Assembly (NCBI RefSeq): GCF_011068285.1
Contig: NZ_CP049616.1
Span: 3,740,001-3,804,000 of the forward strand
From: Flagellimonas oceani
GTDB lineage: Bacteria; Bacteroidota; Bacteroidia; Flavobacteriales; Flavobacteriaceae
Length of the DNA: 64,000 bases
Direction: 5' to 3'
Position numbers and translations under genes: made by a program. A model generated the notes under the pieces. That model saw only the letters and a list, made by a program, of their open reading frames with translations. It searched no databases and had not been told where the DNA came from. Shown here one piece after another: positions 52,479 through 63,358 of this stretch. How positions within the stretch are numbered: the first letter of the stretch is position 1; every line of letters begins with the position of its first letter.

Positions 52479-54899
52479 CTAGTTCTGCGATTGTAGTCGG
52501 TCGCGCTCGTTTTTATCGATACCCCTTTGGTTATCTTCCAGTCTAAAGTTTCCAAAATTATAGGTGAAACCAAAGCGGATAAACTGTGTTTCGGGACGTC
52601 TACGGTAAAAATTATCCTGGTTGAGATACTGCGAACGATAGGTGGGCACATACTGCTCCAAGATATCTTCCGCGGCAAGGGACAAGATTATTTTGTTATC
52701 GAACAAGGTCTTGCGCAGCCCGATCGTTAAATTGAATTGCTCGTCCGACACATAAGAGCCGTACAGGAACTGTGAAACATAGGTCGCGGCCACTTCGCCC
52801 GTAAAGGTACCATCCTTTGACAAGGTCAAATAATTGCCCAGATAGGCATATACCCCATTTACTTTATTGGTAAAAGGGACATTTCCGCTCTCCTCTGCCA
52901 AAAAAGTTTCCTCCTCATGGAACAGGGATGTGTAGGCGTATAAAAACCACGGGGGCAAAATGGACTTGCTTACGGTGAAATCCAACCCGTACGATTTACT
53001 TTTCAACACGTTCTGTTTGAGTTCCACCAAGGTTTGATTTTGATTGTCCTGAAACACCAAGTAGGCAATGTTGGCCCCATTGTCGCGATAGTAAACATCA
53101 AAGAAATACTCGCTGTTGAGTGTGTAATTAAAGTTAAAGTTGTTGCTGAAACTTGGTCTCAACCCTGGGTTTCCCTCCTCAAAATCGTTTTCATTGTAGA
53201 AAAACCGGAAAGGGTTCAGGTCGTTGTACTTTGGGCGGTTGATGTTTCTCCCATAATCAAAGGAAAAACTATGTTTCTCAGAAGGTGAATACAGTACATA
53301 GAGCGAAGGAAAGGGTTCAAAAAAGTCTTGCGTGTTGGTCTCTCCCAAGGTGATGGAGTTTCCTTCGGCCTTGGTGAGCTCACCCCGAACACCCAGCTTC
53401 ATGGACCATTTTTCCCAGTTTTTTATAAAGCTCATATAGGCCGCGTACACCTTCTCATCATAAATATATCTGTCCGATTGCGATGCATCGACCGTGTTGC
53501 TGGAACCGTTAAAATTGAAAAAGTTCATCGTGTTTTCCGATGTGATTGATGATATTTTCGCCCCGGATTCGATGGATGCGTTTCCTACGGGGGTTGAATA
53601 ATCCAGTTGTCCGGTAAATATTTCGATTTCTTGGTCCGAATCGGTGTCAAAACCAAAATCCCTCAAAAAAGTCCCGCCTGCATCAAAATAGTTGGAGGAA
53701 AGTCTTTGGAACATCTCCCCATTAAAATAGGTATAGTGTCCATTTGCCCTAATTTGAGCGCCTTCTTTCTTCAATTTGTGCACGTAGGTCAGGTCAAATG
53801 CCATGTTGGTATTGTCCATATTGGCATTGTTACGGGTGGTAAAGGTCGAGTCCAATTGGGCCTGTGCGTTTCGCATTTCGGTGCTTAGCAAGGTCTCCTG
53901 TTCCTGATCTAAGTTAAAAAGCAGGTTGGATGTGATGTTCAAGCTGTTGCGGTCATCAAAATCATAATCCAGAATAAAGCTGGCATTTTGCGATTGCGAC
54001 CTATCCGTTTGATTGTAATCGGTGTCCCAAATGGAAAAAACATCATTGGACCCATCCATAAAATTGATGCCCTTTTTTGTCTTGTTGATTTCCTTTTGGG
54101 GATTGATGGTATAGTTGGCAAACAAATTGAGCTTGTCCGTTTTGTAGTAATGGCTGGTTCCGATACTGTATTTTGGAAATACGGCCTGTGTGAAGGTTCC
54201 GTTGACGCTTCCCTTGTAACCGGGTACAATGTTCTTGCTGGTAACGATGTTCAATATGGGGCCTCCTTCGGCATCGTACCTTGCCGGCGGGTTGGCGATT
54301 ACCTCTACCGATTTGATGTTTGTTCCCGAGAGTCCTTGCAGCAAATCCTGGACCTCTTGTCCAGAGAGCTGCACCTTTCTATCGTTCAGGTAAACGGTGG
54401 CATTTTGACCGCGAATCATTAAATTATCCTGATTAACGATGACCCCGGGCGTATTTTTGAGTATGTCCCACGATGTTCCCTGTGAAACTACCGTATTTTG
54501 AACCGTAAAGACCAGTCTGTCTGGTAATCTTTGAAGCTTGGGGCGCTGAGCTGTGACCACCACCTCATCCAATTCGTTGCTTTCCATAGGTATGATCAAA
54601 GCGCCGAGCGATACATCTCCATGAATATCCAAGGCCCGTGGCTCGGAACCTCTGCCCACATAGCTCGCCTGCAACAAATAAAGGTCCGAGGCAACCTCGG
54701 AGAGTTCAAAAAAACCCTCATCGTCGGCGGAACTTCCCTTAACAAACGTGGAATCCGTAGCGTTCAACAATAAAATATTGGCGTAGGGAATTACCTGATT
54801 TTGCTCGTCCACCACCTTTCCCGTTATTGTAAAGGTCTGGCCGTATGCGCCACAAATTGTGAAAGACACCCATAAAACAATAGAGGTGAGGTTCTTCAT
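52479..54899 (-). CDS. TonB-dependent-receptor-like outer-membrane barrel protein
   Basis: 806 residues. Signal peptide (FTICGAYGQTF), a carboxypeptidase-regulatory-like domain (ITGKVVDEQNQVIPYANILL), a plug (LQRLPDRLVFTVQNTVVSQG ... SVEVIANPPARYDAEGGPIL) and a C-terminal barrel of the Outer membrane beta-barrel_3 type. No SusD partner is adjacent. The substrate is unknown. Confidence 0.88.
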   Translation of the reverse strand: MKNLTSIVLWVSFTICGAYGQTFTITGKVVDEQNQVIPYANILLLNATDSTFVKGSSADDEGFFELSEVASDLYLLQASYVGRGSEPRALDIHGDVSLGALIIPMESNELDEVVVTAQRPKLQRLPDRLVFTVQNTVVSQGTSWDILKNTPGVIVNQDNLMIRGQNATVYLNDRKVQLSGQEVQDLLQGLSGTNIKSVEVIANPPARYDAEGGPILNIVTSKNIVPGYKGSVNGTFTQAVFPKYSIGTSHYYKTDKLNLFANYTINPQKEINKTKKGINFMDGSNDVFSIWDTDYNQTDRSQSQNASFILDYDFDDRNSLNITSNLLFNLDQEQETLLSTEMRNAQAQLDSTFTTRNNANMDNTNMAFDLTYVHKLKKEGAQIRANGHYTYFNGEMFQRLSSNYFDAGGTFLRDFGFDTDSDQEIEIFTGQLDYSTPVGNASIESGAKISSITSENTMNFFNFNGSSNTVDASQSDRYIYDEKVYAAYMSFIKNWEKWSMKLGVRGELTKAEGNSITLGETNTQDFFEPFPSLYVLYSPSEKHSFSFDYGRNINRPKYNDLNPFRFFYNENDFEEGNPGLRPSFSNNFNFNYTLNSEYFFDVYYRDNGANIAYLVFQDNQNQTLVELKQNVLKSKSYGLDFTVSKSILPPWFLYAYTSLFHEEETFLAEESGNVPFTNKVNGVYAYLGNYLTLSKDGTFTGEVAATYVSQFLYGSYVSDEQFNLTIGLRKTLFDNKIILSLAAEDILEQYVPTYRSQYLNQDNFYRRRPETQFIRFGFTYNFGNFRLEDNQRGIDKNERDRLQSQN

Positions 54900-54919
54900 T
54901 AGAGGTTAGGGTTGAGCAT

Positions 54920-54927
54920 CAAATCTA
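54920..54927 (-). promoter_or_regulatory. promoter box TAGATTTG of the barrel gene
   Basis: TAnnTTTG match on the minus strand, 21 bp upstream of the start codon. Confidence 0.55.
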
Positions 54928-55001
54928 AGAAATTATTTCTGAGCGGAATAGGTCGGAATTTTCTTATTGAGAAAAAACCATTTACAGGTATTTAAAACAA
55001 T

Positions 55002-55009
55002 TATATTTG
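55002..55009 (+). promoter_or_regulatory. lepA promoter box TATATTTG
   Basis: Perfect TAnnTTTG match followed by CAG, 41 bp upstream of the lepA start codon. Confidence 0.6.
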
Positions 55010-55050
55010 CAGTTGATTAAGTCCCTTTTTTAGGGTATGTTATAGTTGAT

Positions 55051-56847
55051 ATGGAGAAGATCAGGAATTTTTGCATCATTGCACATATAGACCACGGTAA
55101 AAGTACCTTGGCCGACCGTTTGTTGGATTTTACAGGATCGGTGACCGAACGCGAGAAACAGGACCAGTTGCTGGACAACATGGACTTGGAGCGCGAAAGA
55201 GGGATCACCATTAAGAGCCATGCCATTCAAATGGACTATATGCACAATGGCGAAAAATATGTGCTCAATTTGATCGATACTCCCGGACACGTGGATTTTT
55301 CATATGAAGTATCTCGTTCCATTGCGGCCTGCGAAGGCGCTCTTTTGGTCGTGGATGCCGCACAGAGCATTCAGGCACAGACCATTTCCAATTTGTATTT
55401 GGCATTGGAAAACGATTTGGAAATCATTCCAGTGCTCAACAAAGTTGATTTGCCAAGCGCTAATCCGGAAGAGGTTACCGACGACATCGTGGACCTTTTG
55501 GGGTGCAAACCGGAAGAGGTAATACCGGCCAGTGCAAAAACAGGGATTGGAATTGCAGAGATTTTGACCGCCATCATTGATAGGATACCTCCCCCGAAGG
55601 GAAATCGTGACGAGCCCTTACAAGCATTGGTCTTTGATTCCGTCTATAACCCGTTTAGAGGGGTCGAGACCTATTTTAGGGTAATGAACGGGGAAATCAC
55701 CAAAGGGCAGAAAATAAAGTTTGTAGCTACCGGAAGGTCCTACGAAGCCGATGAAATCGGTACGCTAAAATTGACCCAGCATCCCAAACAGAAGATTTCT
55801 ACAGGTGATGTGGGATATTTGATCACGGGCATCAAAGATGCCCGTGAGGTAAAAGTGGGCGACACCATCACCGATTCGGCCAACCCCACGAAAAACCCGA
55901 TCGGTGGTTTTGAGGACGTAAAACCGATGGTTTTTGCCGGAATCTACCCTGTGGACACCGAGGACTTTGAAGACCTGCGCTCTTCCATGGAAAAACTGCA
56001 ACTGAACGACGCATCCCTAGTTTTTACTCCGGAAAGTAGTGCCGCCCTTGGCTTTGGTTTTCGTTGCGGGTTCTTGGGCATGTTGCACATGGAGATCATC
56101 CAAGAGCGTTTGGAGCGCGAATTTGATATGACCGTGATCACCACGGTCCCCAACGTGAGCTACCACGCCTATACCACAAAGGACAAGGAAACAGCCGTTA
56201 TCGTAAACAACCCGTCCGACCTTCCAGATCCTTCGACCGTAGACCGTGTTGAGGAGCCTTACATCAAGGCGACGATTATCACCAAATCGGATTTTGTTGG
56301 CAACGTGATGTCGCTCTGTATAGAAAAGCGAGGACAGATTGTTAACCAGACCTATTTGACCACGGAAAGGGTCGAGCTTATTTTTGACATGCCCTTGGCG
56401 GAGATTGTTTTTGATTTTTACGACCGGTTAAAAACCGTCTCGAAAGGCTATGCTTCTTTTGATTATTCGCCGATAGGCATGCGGGTATCCAAACTGGTTC
56501 GGGTAGATATCCTTTTGAACGCCCAACCCGTGGATGCACTATCCGCATTGGTCCATTTTGACAATGCACACACCATCGGTAAAAAGATGTGTGAGAAACT
56601 AAAGGAGCTTATTCCAAGGCAACAGTTCGATATTCCGATTCAAGCAGCGATCGGTTCCAAAATCATTTCCAGGGAAACCATTAAAGCGTTGCGAAAAGAT
56701 GTTACGGCCAAATGTTATGGTGGCGATATTTCCCGTAAGCGTAAGTTGTTGGAGAAGCAGAAAAAAGGTAAAAAACGTATGCGCCAAGTGGGGAACGTGG
56801 AAATACCGCAACAAGCCTTTATGGCCGTGCTAAAACTGAACGATTAA
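55051..56847 (+). CDS. lepA: elongation factor 4 (LepA)
   Basis: 598 residues of full length. GTPase motifs: AHIDHGKST (G1), RGITI (G2), DTPGHVDF (G3), NKVDLPSA (G4). The LepA-specific C-terminal domain ends [20 protein letters not shown]. It back-translocates stalled ribosomes. It ends 5 bp from the convergent transporter gene. Confidence 0.97.
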   Translation: MEKIRNFCIIAHIDHGKSTLADRLLDFTGSVTEREKQDQLLDNMDLERERGITIKSHAIQMDYMHNGEKYVLNLIDTPGHVDFSYEVSRSIAACEGALLVVDAAQSIQAQTISNLYLALENDLEIIPVLNKVDLPSANPEEVTDDIVDLLGCKPEEVIPASAKTGIGIAEILTAIIDRIPPPKGNRDEPLQALVFDSVYNPFRGVETYFRVMNGEITKGQKIKFVATGRSYEADEIGTLKLTQHPKQKISTGDVGYLITGIKDAREVKVGDTITDSANPTKNPIGGFEDVKPMVFAGIYPVDTEDFEDLRSSMEKLQLNDASLVFTPESSAALGFGFRCGFLGMLHMEIIQERLEREFDMTVITTVPNVSYHAYTTKDKETAVIVNNPSDLPDPSTVDRVEEPYIKATIITKSDFVGNVMSLCIEKRGQIVNQTYLTTERVELIFDMPLAEIVFDFYDRLKTVSKGYASFDYSPIGMRVSKLVRVDILLNAQPVDALSALVHFDNAHTIGKKMCEKLKELIPRQQFDIPIQAAIGSKIISRETIKALRKDVTAKCYGGDISRKRKLLEKQKKGKKRMRQVGNVEIPQQAFMAVLKLND

Positions 56848-56852
56848 CCGGT

Positions 56853-58631
56853 TTAGCTTCCCGGATTAAAAGGAAAAAAGTACGGTATCACAAAAGTCGC
56901 CGCGATCCAAATAATGATATTGAGCGGGGTCCCGACCTTTAAAAAATCATTGAATTTGTAGTTTCCAGGGGCATACACCATAGTATTGGTAGGATAGCTT
57001 ACAGGGGTCATGAACGTAAGGGAGCAAGCGAACATTACTGCTACCAGAAATGGCCTTTCACTTATCTCCATGGCAGATGCCAAACTTATCACAATTGGGG
57101 TCATTAATGCAGCCGTAGCCTTACTAGAGAGCACGTTGGTGCTCAAAAACGTAACCAAATACAAAATACTGAGGGTAACCTGGGCATGATAATTTCCCAA
57201 GGTCTGCTCTATAAAAAGGGCTATTTTTTCCGCCCCTCCGGTCTTTTCGAGGGCGGTTCCCATGGAAAGCACGCCTGCCATCATAAAAATGACCTTCCAT
57301 TCCACCGCCTCGTAAGCTTCTTTAGGTTTTAATGTGGATGTGGCCACCAACAATAGCGCTCCGACCATACTGCTTATCAAAATGGAGGTAAGGTTGAGCG
57401 AGGCCGCCAACACCACTCCAACAGCAATAACAATGGCGGGAACGGCTTTTTTATAATTTACCTTCCCATGCTTGTATTCAGAAAGAGCCACCACCAAGTT
57501 TTGCTCAACCAGTGCATCAACATCGGCCTCAGTGCCCAAGATCAAGAGCATATCGCCTTCCATCAACTTAACATCGGCCAATTTTTCATACAGGATTTCC
57601 CCACGTTGCCGAATGGCCAAAACCGACCCGTTGTATTGCCTCCTGAAATTAAGTGAGCGCAGGGAGCCTTCTGTAAGTCTGGAGCCAAAGGGAACAATGA
57701 CCTCATAAATGTTCTTCTCCAGTTCCGATTCATCAAACTGTTTGTCGCCGGTTACCCTGTAGCCCTTTATGTCCCGGATAGCATTAAGTGTTTTCGGCGG
57801 AACAAGGACTTTCATTACATCTCCTTCCAAAATAAATGTTTCGGGGCCGATGCTCTTTTTGTTAAACCTATCCCTGGAAATGTCCAATATCTGAACGTTA
57901 TAATCGTTGACCAATTTGGACATGTGCAAAGGCTTGTTGCTATCTGGGCAATCCTTTTCAACCAATAACTCGGTAATATACTTTTGAGCTTCCTTGGTAA
58001 GAACATCCTGCTCCTTTTTTTGCTTTGGCAGAAGAAGCGGTGCCACAAAAAAGATATAGGCAAACCCAATGGTTGCCAAACAAAGGGCCGCCAAACTAAA
58101 TTCGAACATCCCAAAACCTTCCAATCCATATTCCTGGGCATAGCTGCTCACCAAAATGTTGGTGGAAGTGCCTATCAAGGTACAGGTGCCCCCAAAAAGT
58201 GCCGAAAAGGATATGGGAATCAACAACATACCCGGGGATATTTTCGTCTCCCTGCAAACCGTCAGTGCAATGGGCAAAAGCAGTGCCACCACCGCAGAAT
58301 CGTTCACAAAAGCGGAAAACATGCCCGCAATTAGGCAAAATGTGATCAATGCAATGCTGTAATGTATTTTGGCCAGTTTTATGATCCGGTCGCTAAGACC
58401 TCCCAAGATTCCGGAATTGAACACTCCCGCACTCACTACGAACATACACCCGAGGGTTATGGTGGCCGGATGGTTGAAGCCCGAAAAACCTTCTTTTGGA
58501 TTTAGGACGCCCGCCACAATAAAGAGGGCCATAATAATGATGGAAGTGGTATCTATGGAGAAATAATCCTTTACGAACAGGACAATCCCTATACAGATGA
58601 TCACAATGGTAATAATCAAATCGCTGCCCAT
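56853..58631 (-). CDS. SLC13-family permease with TrkA-C domains
   Basis: 592 residues. Two membrane halves of the Na+/dicarboxylate (DASS) type flank a cytoplasmic region containing two TrkA-C-like domains (ITFE-like VIVPFGSRLTEGSLRSLNF and VLAIRQRGEILYEKLADVKL). The N-terminal FSGFNHPATITLGCMFV and C-terminal VSYPTNTMVYAPGNYKF are conserved in the family. The substrate is probably an anion such as sulfate or a dicarboxylate. Confidence 0.88.
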   Translation of the reverse strand: MGSDLIITIVIICIGIVLFVKDYFSIDTTSIIIMALFIVAGVLNPKEGFSGFNHPATITLGCMFVVSAGVFNSGILGGLSDRIIKLAKIHYSIALITFCLIAGMFSAFVNDSAVVALLLPIALTVCRETKISPGMLLIPISFSALFGGTCTLIGTSTNILVSSYAQEYGLEGFGMFEFSLAALCLATIGFAYIFFVAPLLLPKQKKEQDVLTKEAQKYITELLVEKDCPDSNKPLHMSKLVNDYNVQILDISRDRFNKKSIGPETFILEGDVMKVLVPPKTLNAIRDIKGYRVTGDKQFDESELEKNIYEVIVPFGSRLTEGSLRSLNFRRQYNGSVLAIRQRGEILYEKLADVKLMEGDMLLILGTEADVDALVEQNLVVALSEYKHGKVNYKKAVPAIVIAVGVVLAASLNLTSILISSMVGALLLVATSTLKPKEAYEAVEWKVIFMMAGVLSMGTALEKTGGAEKIALFIEQTLGNYHAQVTLSILYLVTFLSTNVLSSKATAALMTPIVISLASAMEISERPFLVAVMFACSLTFMTPVSYPTNTMVYAPGNYKFNDFLKVGTPLNIIIWIAATFVIPYFFPFNPGS

Positions 58632-58750
58632 ATTGCGCCTAATTTAGAGTTCTATTCTTTTTGGCACCTATTTTTCGGTGCCGGCTCTGTCAATGGTAAG
58701 TGAATAGAACAGTCTCTAAACCATTTTCGACTCTTTTTCACAAAACTATT

Positions 58751-60604
58751 TTAATCTTTTTCGGGATTTTTTTCCTCTTTGGCCTCCTCAATCTCTTTGC
58801 CCAAATAAACCAATTTAAAGCCTTCGCCTTTTGGGGTAAAGTCCTTGCTGTTGGCAGGAATTATCTCAATGCTACCGTCTGGCGATTTGGTGAACAAGGG
58901 TACAATGTCCCTATCCTCATAAGTAATCTCGATCAGTTCGTCATAATGTTCCTTGTCCTCCAAATCGATTTCATGAATTGTAGGGTGCTTACGGACGGTA
59001 TCCATTAATTGAATAAAGTCATCGGTATGCGAAAAAAGCCCTTCCTTTGGATTATTGTCCGGATCGTTCACCTCTTCGGTATTTACAAGCCTGAAAGCTC
59101 CGTTCTCACCAAATTGTCTTTGAAACTTGTTGATCGCAAATTTGTTGATGTCTGAGTTGCCCGTCAACGCCATTAAATATCCCATATCGTTGAGCTCGAT
59201 GTTATCCGTGAGGGTATCGGAGAAGATATTGGCCGTAATGGCCTCAAGCCCCAATTTTTTGGCCTTTTCCACATTATTTTGGTTGTTGTCTATCAAAACC
59301 ACGTGCCTATTGTTCTTTCTAAGGTAGTTTCCGATCAATCTGGAAAGCTTGGACGCGCCAATAATCAGAATACCTTCGGACTTCGTCAAGAACACGCCAA
59401 CGAGTTTTGCAAAAAAACGGGCCGTGGTCGCATTTAACAAAACCGTTCCCAGTACTATCATAAAAACCAGCGGGGTGATATATTCTGCGCCTGCCTCTCC
59501 CCTTAATACCAGTTTGGAGCCAAAAAGCGAAGCAATACCTGCTGCAACGATACCTCGTGGACCCACCCATCCTATAAAAAGTTTCTCGTTGAATTTTAAA
59601 TTGGATCCCTGCGCACTCAGAAAAACCCCTATCGGCCGTATGATAAATACGATTACCGCGAAAAGTGCCACAGTGTTCCAATTATAGATAAGTTCCAGAT
59701 CACTGATGTTGATGTTGGCCGCCAAAAGGATAAAAAGGATGGAAATCAACAACACGCTCAACGATTCCTTGAAATAGAGCAGCTCCTTAAGGTTTGGCAA
59801 ATTCATGTTTCCCATCACCATACCCATCACCACTACGGCCAAAAGCCCGGATTCGTGTGCAAACAGGTCCGACTCCACATAAACAAGGAGTACCGTGGAC
59901 AATGAAACCACATTGAGCAGATAATGTGGAATAAAATTTCTTTTGATGGCAAATGCCAATGCATGTGCAAAAGTGAACCCAAAAGTAGTTCCGAACAGGA
60001 TGATCTTACCGAACTCGATAAGCGCCGTTTGGGTAAAGGCCTGTCCTTCTCCAACACTAATGAACTCGAATACCAATACCGCGACCAAGGCCCCAATGGG
60101 GTCGATCAGGATACCTTCCCATTTCAGCACCGCCGAAACGTCTTTTTTCAACGGAATGTTTCTAAGGATGGGCGTGATTACGGTAGGGCCGGTCACAATG
60201 ATCAGGCCGGAGAACAAAAAGGAAATTTGCCAAGAAAGCCCAAAAATATAATGTGCGGCAACCCCTGCGCCAAAGAAAGTGACTATGGTTCCGATAGTGA
60301 TCAATTTGGTGATAACTGGCCCCACATTGGATATCTCTGCCCTTTTTAGGGTCAATCCACCTTCAAAAAGGATAACACTTATCGCCAAGGACACAAAATA
60401 GTAAAGTCCCTCCCCCGGGAACAGTCCTTTTTCCCCGTTCCAAATGGGTTCTATCAGCTTTGATCCATCTTCCGTATATAAAGTGGCTATGGGGCCCACC
60501 AGCAATCCTATCAATATCAAAGGTAAAATTGCGGGAAGTTTAAACCGCCAAGCCACCCATTGTGCAATAATGCCAAGGATTATGATTCCAGCAAGTTCGA
60601 GCAT
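58751..60604 (-). CDS. cation:proton antiporter with TrkA-N domain
   Basis: 617 residues. The N-terminal about 400 residues form a CPA-type antiporter with around 12 helices; WVGPRGIVAAGIASLFG is the conserved segment. The C-terminal part has a Rossmann TrkA-N domain (GILIIGASKLSRLIGNYLRK, VVLIDNN) for NAD(H)-linked control. It exchanges Na+ or K+ for protons. Confidence 0.9.
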   Translation of the reverse strand: MLELAGIIILGIIAQWVAWRFKLPAILPLILIGLLVGPIATLYTEDGSKLIEPIWNGEKGLFPGEGLYYFVSLAISVILFEGGLTLKRAEISNVGPVITKLITIGTIVTFFGAGVAAHYIFGLSWQISFLFSGLIIVTGPTVITPILRNIPLKKDVSAVLKWEGILIDPIGALVAVLVFEFISVGEGQAFTQTALIEFGKIILFGTTFGFTFAHALAFAIKRNFIPHYLLNVVSLSTVLLVYVESDLFAHESGLLAVVVMGMVMGNMNLPNLKELLYFKESLSVLLISILFILLAANINISDLELIYNWNTVALFAVIVFIIRPIGVFLSAQGSNLKFNEKLFIGWVGPRGIVAAGIASLFGSKLVLRGEAGAEYITPLVFMIVLGTVLLNATTARFFAKLVGVFLTKSEGILIIGASKLSRLIGNYLRKNNRHVVLIDNNQNNVEKAKKLGLEAITANIFSDTLTDNIELNDMGYLMALTGNSDINKFAINKFQRQFGENGAFRLVNTEEVNDPDNNPKEGLFSHTDDFIQLMDTVRKHPTIHEIDLEDKEHYDELIEITYEDRDIVPLFTKSPDGSIEIIPANSKDFTPKGEGFKLVYLGKEIEEAKEEKNPEKD

Positions 60605-60813
60605 CGTCTAAGTTTTGTGGAAATTTACTGTTTTTCTTTTAGATAATCGTTCTTCAATGTCCCGGCCAAGGGATAGAAAAGCGCATATTTCCCCAAACAT
60701 TGACATATTTAACGAAACTCGTCCTCTTTTTGTTAAAATACGGCCAATATATCTTTATTTTTTCGGCATTTAGATGGTGCTTTTCTTATTTTGCACCCCA
60801 TTTTACTTTCGGA

Positions 60814-61680
60814 ATGACAATTTATCCCATAGAGACAGGTAATTTTAAGTTGGATGGTGGAGCCATGTTCGGTGTGGTTCCCAAATCTATTTGGAACAGG
60901 ACCAACCCTGCGGATGCCAACAATATGATCGATCTTGCCGCCCGATGCCTTTTGATAGAGGATGGGGACCGACTTATTTTGATTGATAATGGACTGGGCA
61001 ACAAACAATCCGAAAAATTCTTTAGTTACTACTATCTCTGGGGCGATCATTCCTTGGACCAATCGTTAAAAAATGCCGGCTTCCATCGGGATGATGTAAC
61101 AGACGTTTTTTTGACCCATCTACATTTTGACCATTGCGGTGGCAGCATTCAATGGAACAAGGATCGTACAGGTTATGAGCCCGCCTTCAAAAATGCCAAA
61201 TTCTGGACAAATAAAGACCATTGGGAATGGGCCACCCGGCCGAATGCACGGGAAAAAGCTTCTTTTTTAAAAGAAAACCTTTTGCCCATGCAAGAAAGCG
61301 GTCAGTTGCATTTTGTGAACAGAAAGGAAACCTCTTTCATAGAAAATTCTGAACTCGGGTTCGGCATTCATTTTGTGGACGGCCATACCGACAAGCAAAT
61401 GCTTCCACATTTAAAATATAGGGGCAAAACATTGGTTTTTGTGGCCGACCTCATTCCCACGGTGGGACATATTCCCTTACCGTACGTTATGGGATACGAC
61501 ACCCGCCCTTTGTTGACCTTAAAAGAGAAGGAATCTTTTTTAAATAAAGCCGCAGAAAACGATTGGCTGCTCTTGTTCGAGCACGATGCACATAATCAGA
61601 TCTGCTCATTGAAGCAGACCGAAAAGGGTGCGCGCCCGGACCGCCTCTTTTCTTATAATGAAATATTCAGTACACAATAA
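60814..61680 (+). CDS. MBL-fold metallohydrolase
   Basis: 288 residues from the ATG at 60814 (MTIYPIETGNFKLDGG); the frame extends 114 bases upstream but the family starts here. The metal motif is THLHFDHCGG, with a later His in VDGHTDKQM, Asp in FVADLIPT and His in FEHDAHN. It resembles quorum-quenching lactonase/AttM-like or related hydrolases; the substrate is unknown. Confidence 0.87.
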   Translation: MTIYPIETGNFKLDGGAMFGVVPKSIWNRTNPADANNMIDLAARCLLIEDGDRLILIDNGLGNKQSEKFFSYYYLWGDHSLDQSLKNAGFHRDDVTDVFLTHLHFDHCGGSIQWNKDRTGYEPAFKNAKFWTNKDHWEWATRPNAREKASFLKENLLPMQESGQLHFVNRKETSFIENSELGFGIHFVDGHTDKQMLPHLKYRGKTLVFVADLIPTVGHIPLPYVMGYDTRPLLTLKEKESFLNKAAENDWLLLFEHDAHNQICSLKQTEKGARPDRLFSYNEIFSTQ

Positions 61681-61705
61681 CCTCACATTTTTACAATTAA
61701 TTTTT

Positions 61706-63355
61706 ATGAATCGCACATATAACAAACTATCATTCCTGTCTCTGTCCGCTGCCCTATTTTTAATGGGCTGCGGGTCTACCGCGTTGGTTTCGACCCCAGT
61801 TGATAACATTGACTCCGTACCCTTGAAAGTTGCCGAACTTACCGAAACGGAAAAGAAAAACTGGGGACACTTGGACCTCATCAAGGACACTATTCCGGGA
61901 ATGAGCGTGGACAAGGCCTACGATGAAATCATTAAGAACAGAAAAGGGAAGACCGTTGTTGTGGCCGTTTTGGATTCGGGCATGGATCTGGAGCACGAAG
62001 ATTTAAAGGGCGTCCTTTGGACCAATTCCGACGAAATACCCAATAATGGCAAGGACGATGATGGCAATGGGTATGTGGACGATATACACGGTTATAACTT
62101 TTTGGGCAAATCCTATAACGAGCAACTGGAATATGTTAGAATGCTACGTTTAAACATCGGGGATGCATCAGAGAGGGCGGAAGCAAGACTTTTGCTCGAC
62201 AAGGAGTATCCCGAGGCCGTTCAGAACAAACAGCAGTACGAACAAATATTTCAGGTGGTGAAAGGTGCCGATGAACTTGTTAAAAACGAGTTGGGCAAAG
62301 AGACCTACACCAAAAAGGATTTGCTATCCATAGAACCAAAAACGGCGCAAATGGAGCAAAGTGTTGCCGTATTGACCCAAATGTTCACTTATGGCGATAG
62401 TATTACAGAGGTGTTGGAAGAGCTTGAAGAAGGCATCACTTATTTTACCGATCAGGCCAACTACAACCTCAACAAAGACTTTAACGGTAGGGAGCCCGTG
62501 GGCGACGACCCTTATGATATTGACGACGTTCCGTACGGTAACGGAAATCCAAAGAACATGGTGGATACCGAAAGTCATGGAACCCACGTTGCCGGAATTA
62601 TCGCTGCAAAAAGAAACAATGGCATTGGTATGAACGGAGTGGCCAAAAACGTTGAGATTATGAGCATTAGGGCCGTTCCAAACGGAGATGAATACGACAA
62701 GGACATTGCTTTGGGCATTAGATATGCGGTTGACAATGGAGCGTCCATAATCAACTGTAGCTTTGGAAAATCTTTTTCTCCAAAGGCCGAGTGGGTCTAC
62801 GATGCCATAAAATATGCCGCCTCCAAGAACGTGTTGATCGTGCATGCCGCGGGTAACGATGGAGACGACCTAGAGATTCCCGAAAACAGAAACTACCCCA
62901 ACGACGATATGGACAGCGACAGCGAGTTTGTGGACAACCTGATCACCGTTGGAGCACTTTCCAGTAGTTATGGCTCCAAAATGGTAGCCTCTTTTTCCAA
63001 TTATGGGAAACAACGTGTGGATGTTTTTGCTCCAGGCGATGCCATATATTCCACGATGCCCAATAGCGAATACGAGTTCCAAGGAGGCACATCCATGGCG
63101 GCCCCGGCAGTTGCAGGCGTTGCTGCATTGATTCTTTCTTATTATCCAGACCTTTCCGCATCGCAGGTCAAAAGCATCATCATGCAGTCCGGACTTAGAA
63201 CAAAGACCTCTGTAATTGTTGCCGGTGATGAGACCAAAGCAACCACTTTCGACAAAATTTCCAAGTCCGGTAAGATGGTTAATGCCTATAATGCCTTAAT
63301 TTTAGCAGACAACATCTCAAACGGCAAAATGACCTTAGAAAGCAATTCAAAATAA
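61706..63355 (+). CDS. S8 subtilisin-like serine peptidase (lipoprotein)
   Basis: 549 residues from the ATG at 61706, where the lipoprotein signal MNRTYNKL...LFLMGCGST begins. The catalytic triad is Asp in VVAVLDSGMDLEHEDLKG, His in ESHGTHVAGIIA, and Ser in FQGGTSMAAPAVAG. A long insertion lies between Asp and His (about 110-280), as in flavobacterial S8 lipoproteases. It lies 25 bp after the MBL gene. Confidence 0.93.
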   Translation: MNRTYNKLSFLSLSAALFLMGCGSTALVSTPVDNIDSVPLKVAELTETEKKNWGHLDLIKDTIPGMSVDKAYDEIIKNRKGKTVVVAVLDSGMDLEHEDLKGVLWTNSDEIPNNGKDDDGNGYVDDIHGYNFLGKSYNEQLEYVRMLRLNIGDASERAEARLLLDKEYPEAVQNKQQYEQIFQVVKGADELVKNELGKETYTKKDLLSIEPKTAQMEQSVAVLTQMFTYGDSITEVLEELEEGITYFTDQANYNLNKDFNGREPVGDDPYDIDDVPYGNGNPKNMVDTESHGTHVAGIIAAKRNNGIGMNGVAKNVEIMSIRAVPNGDEYDKDIALGIRYAVDNGASIINCSFGKSFSPKAEWVYDAIKYAASKNVLIVHAAGNDGDDLEIPENRNYPNDDMDSDSEFVDNLITVGALSSSYGSKMVASFSNYGKQRVDVFAPGDAIYSTMPNSEYEFQGGTSMAAPAVAGVAALILSYYPDLSASQVKSIIMQSGLRTKTSVIVAGDETKATTFDKISKSGKMVNAYNALILADNISNGKMTLESNSK

Positions 63356-63358
63356 AAT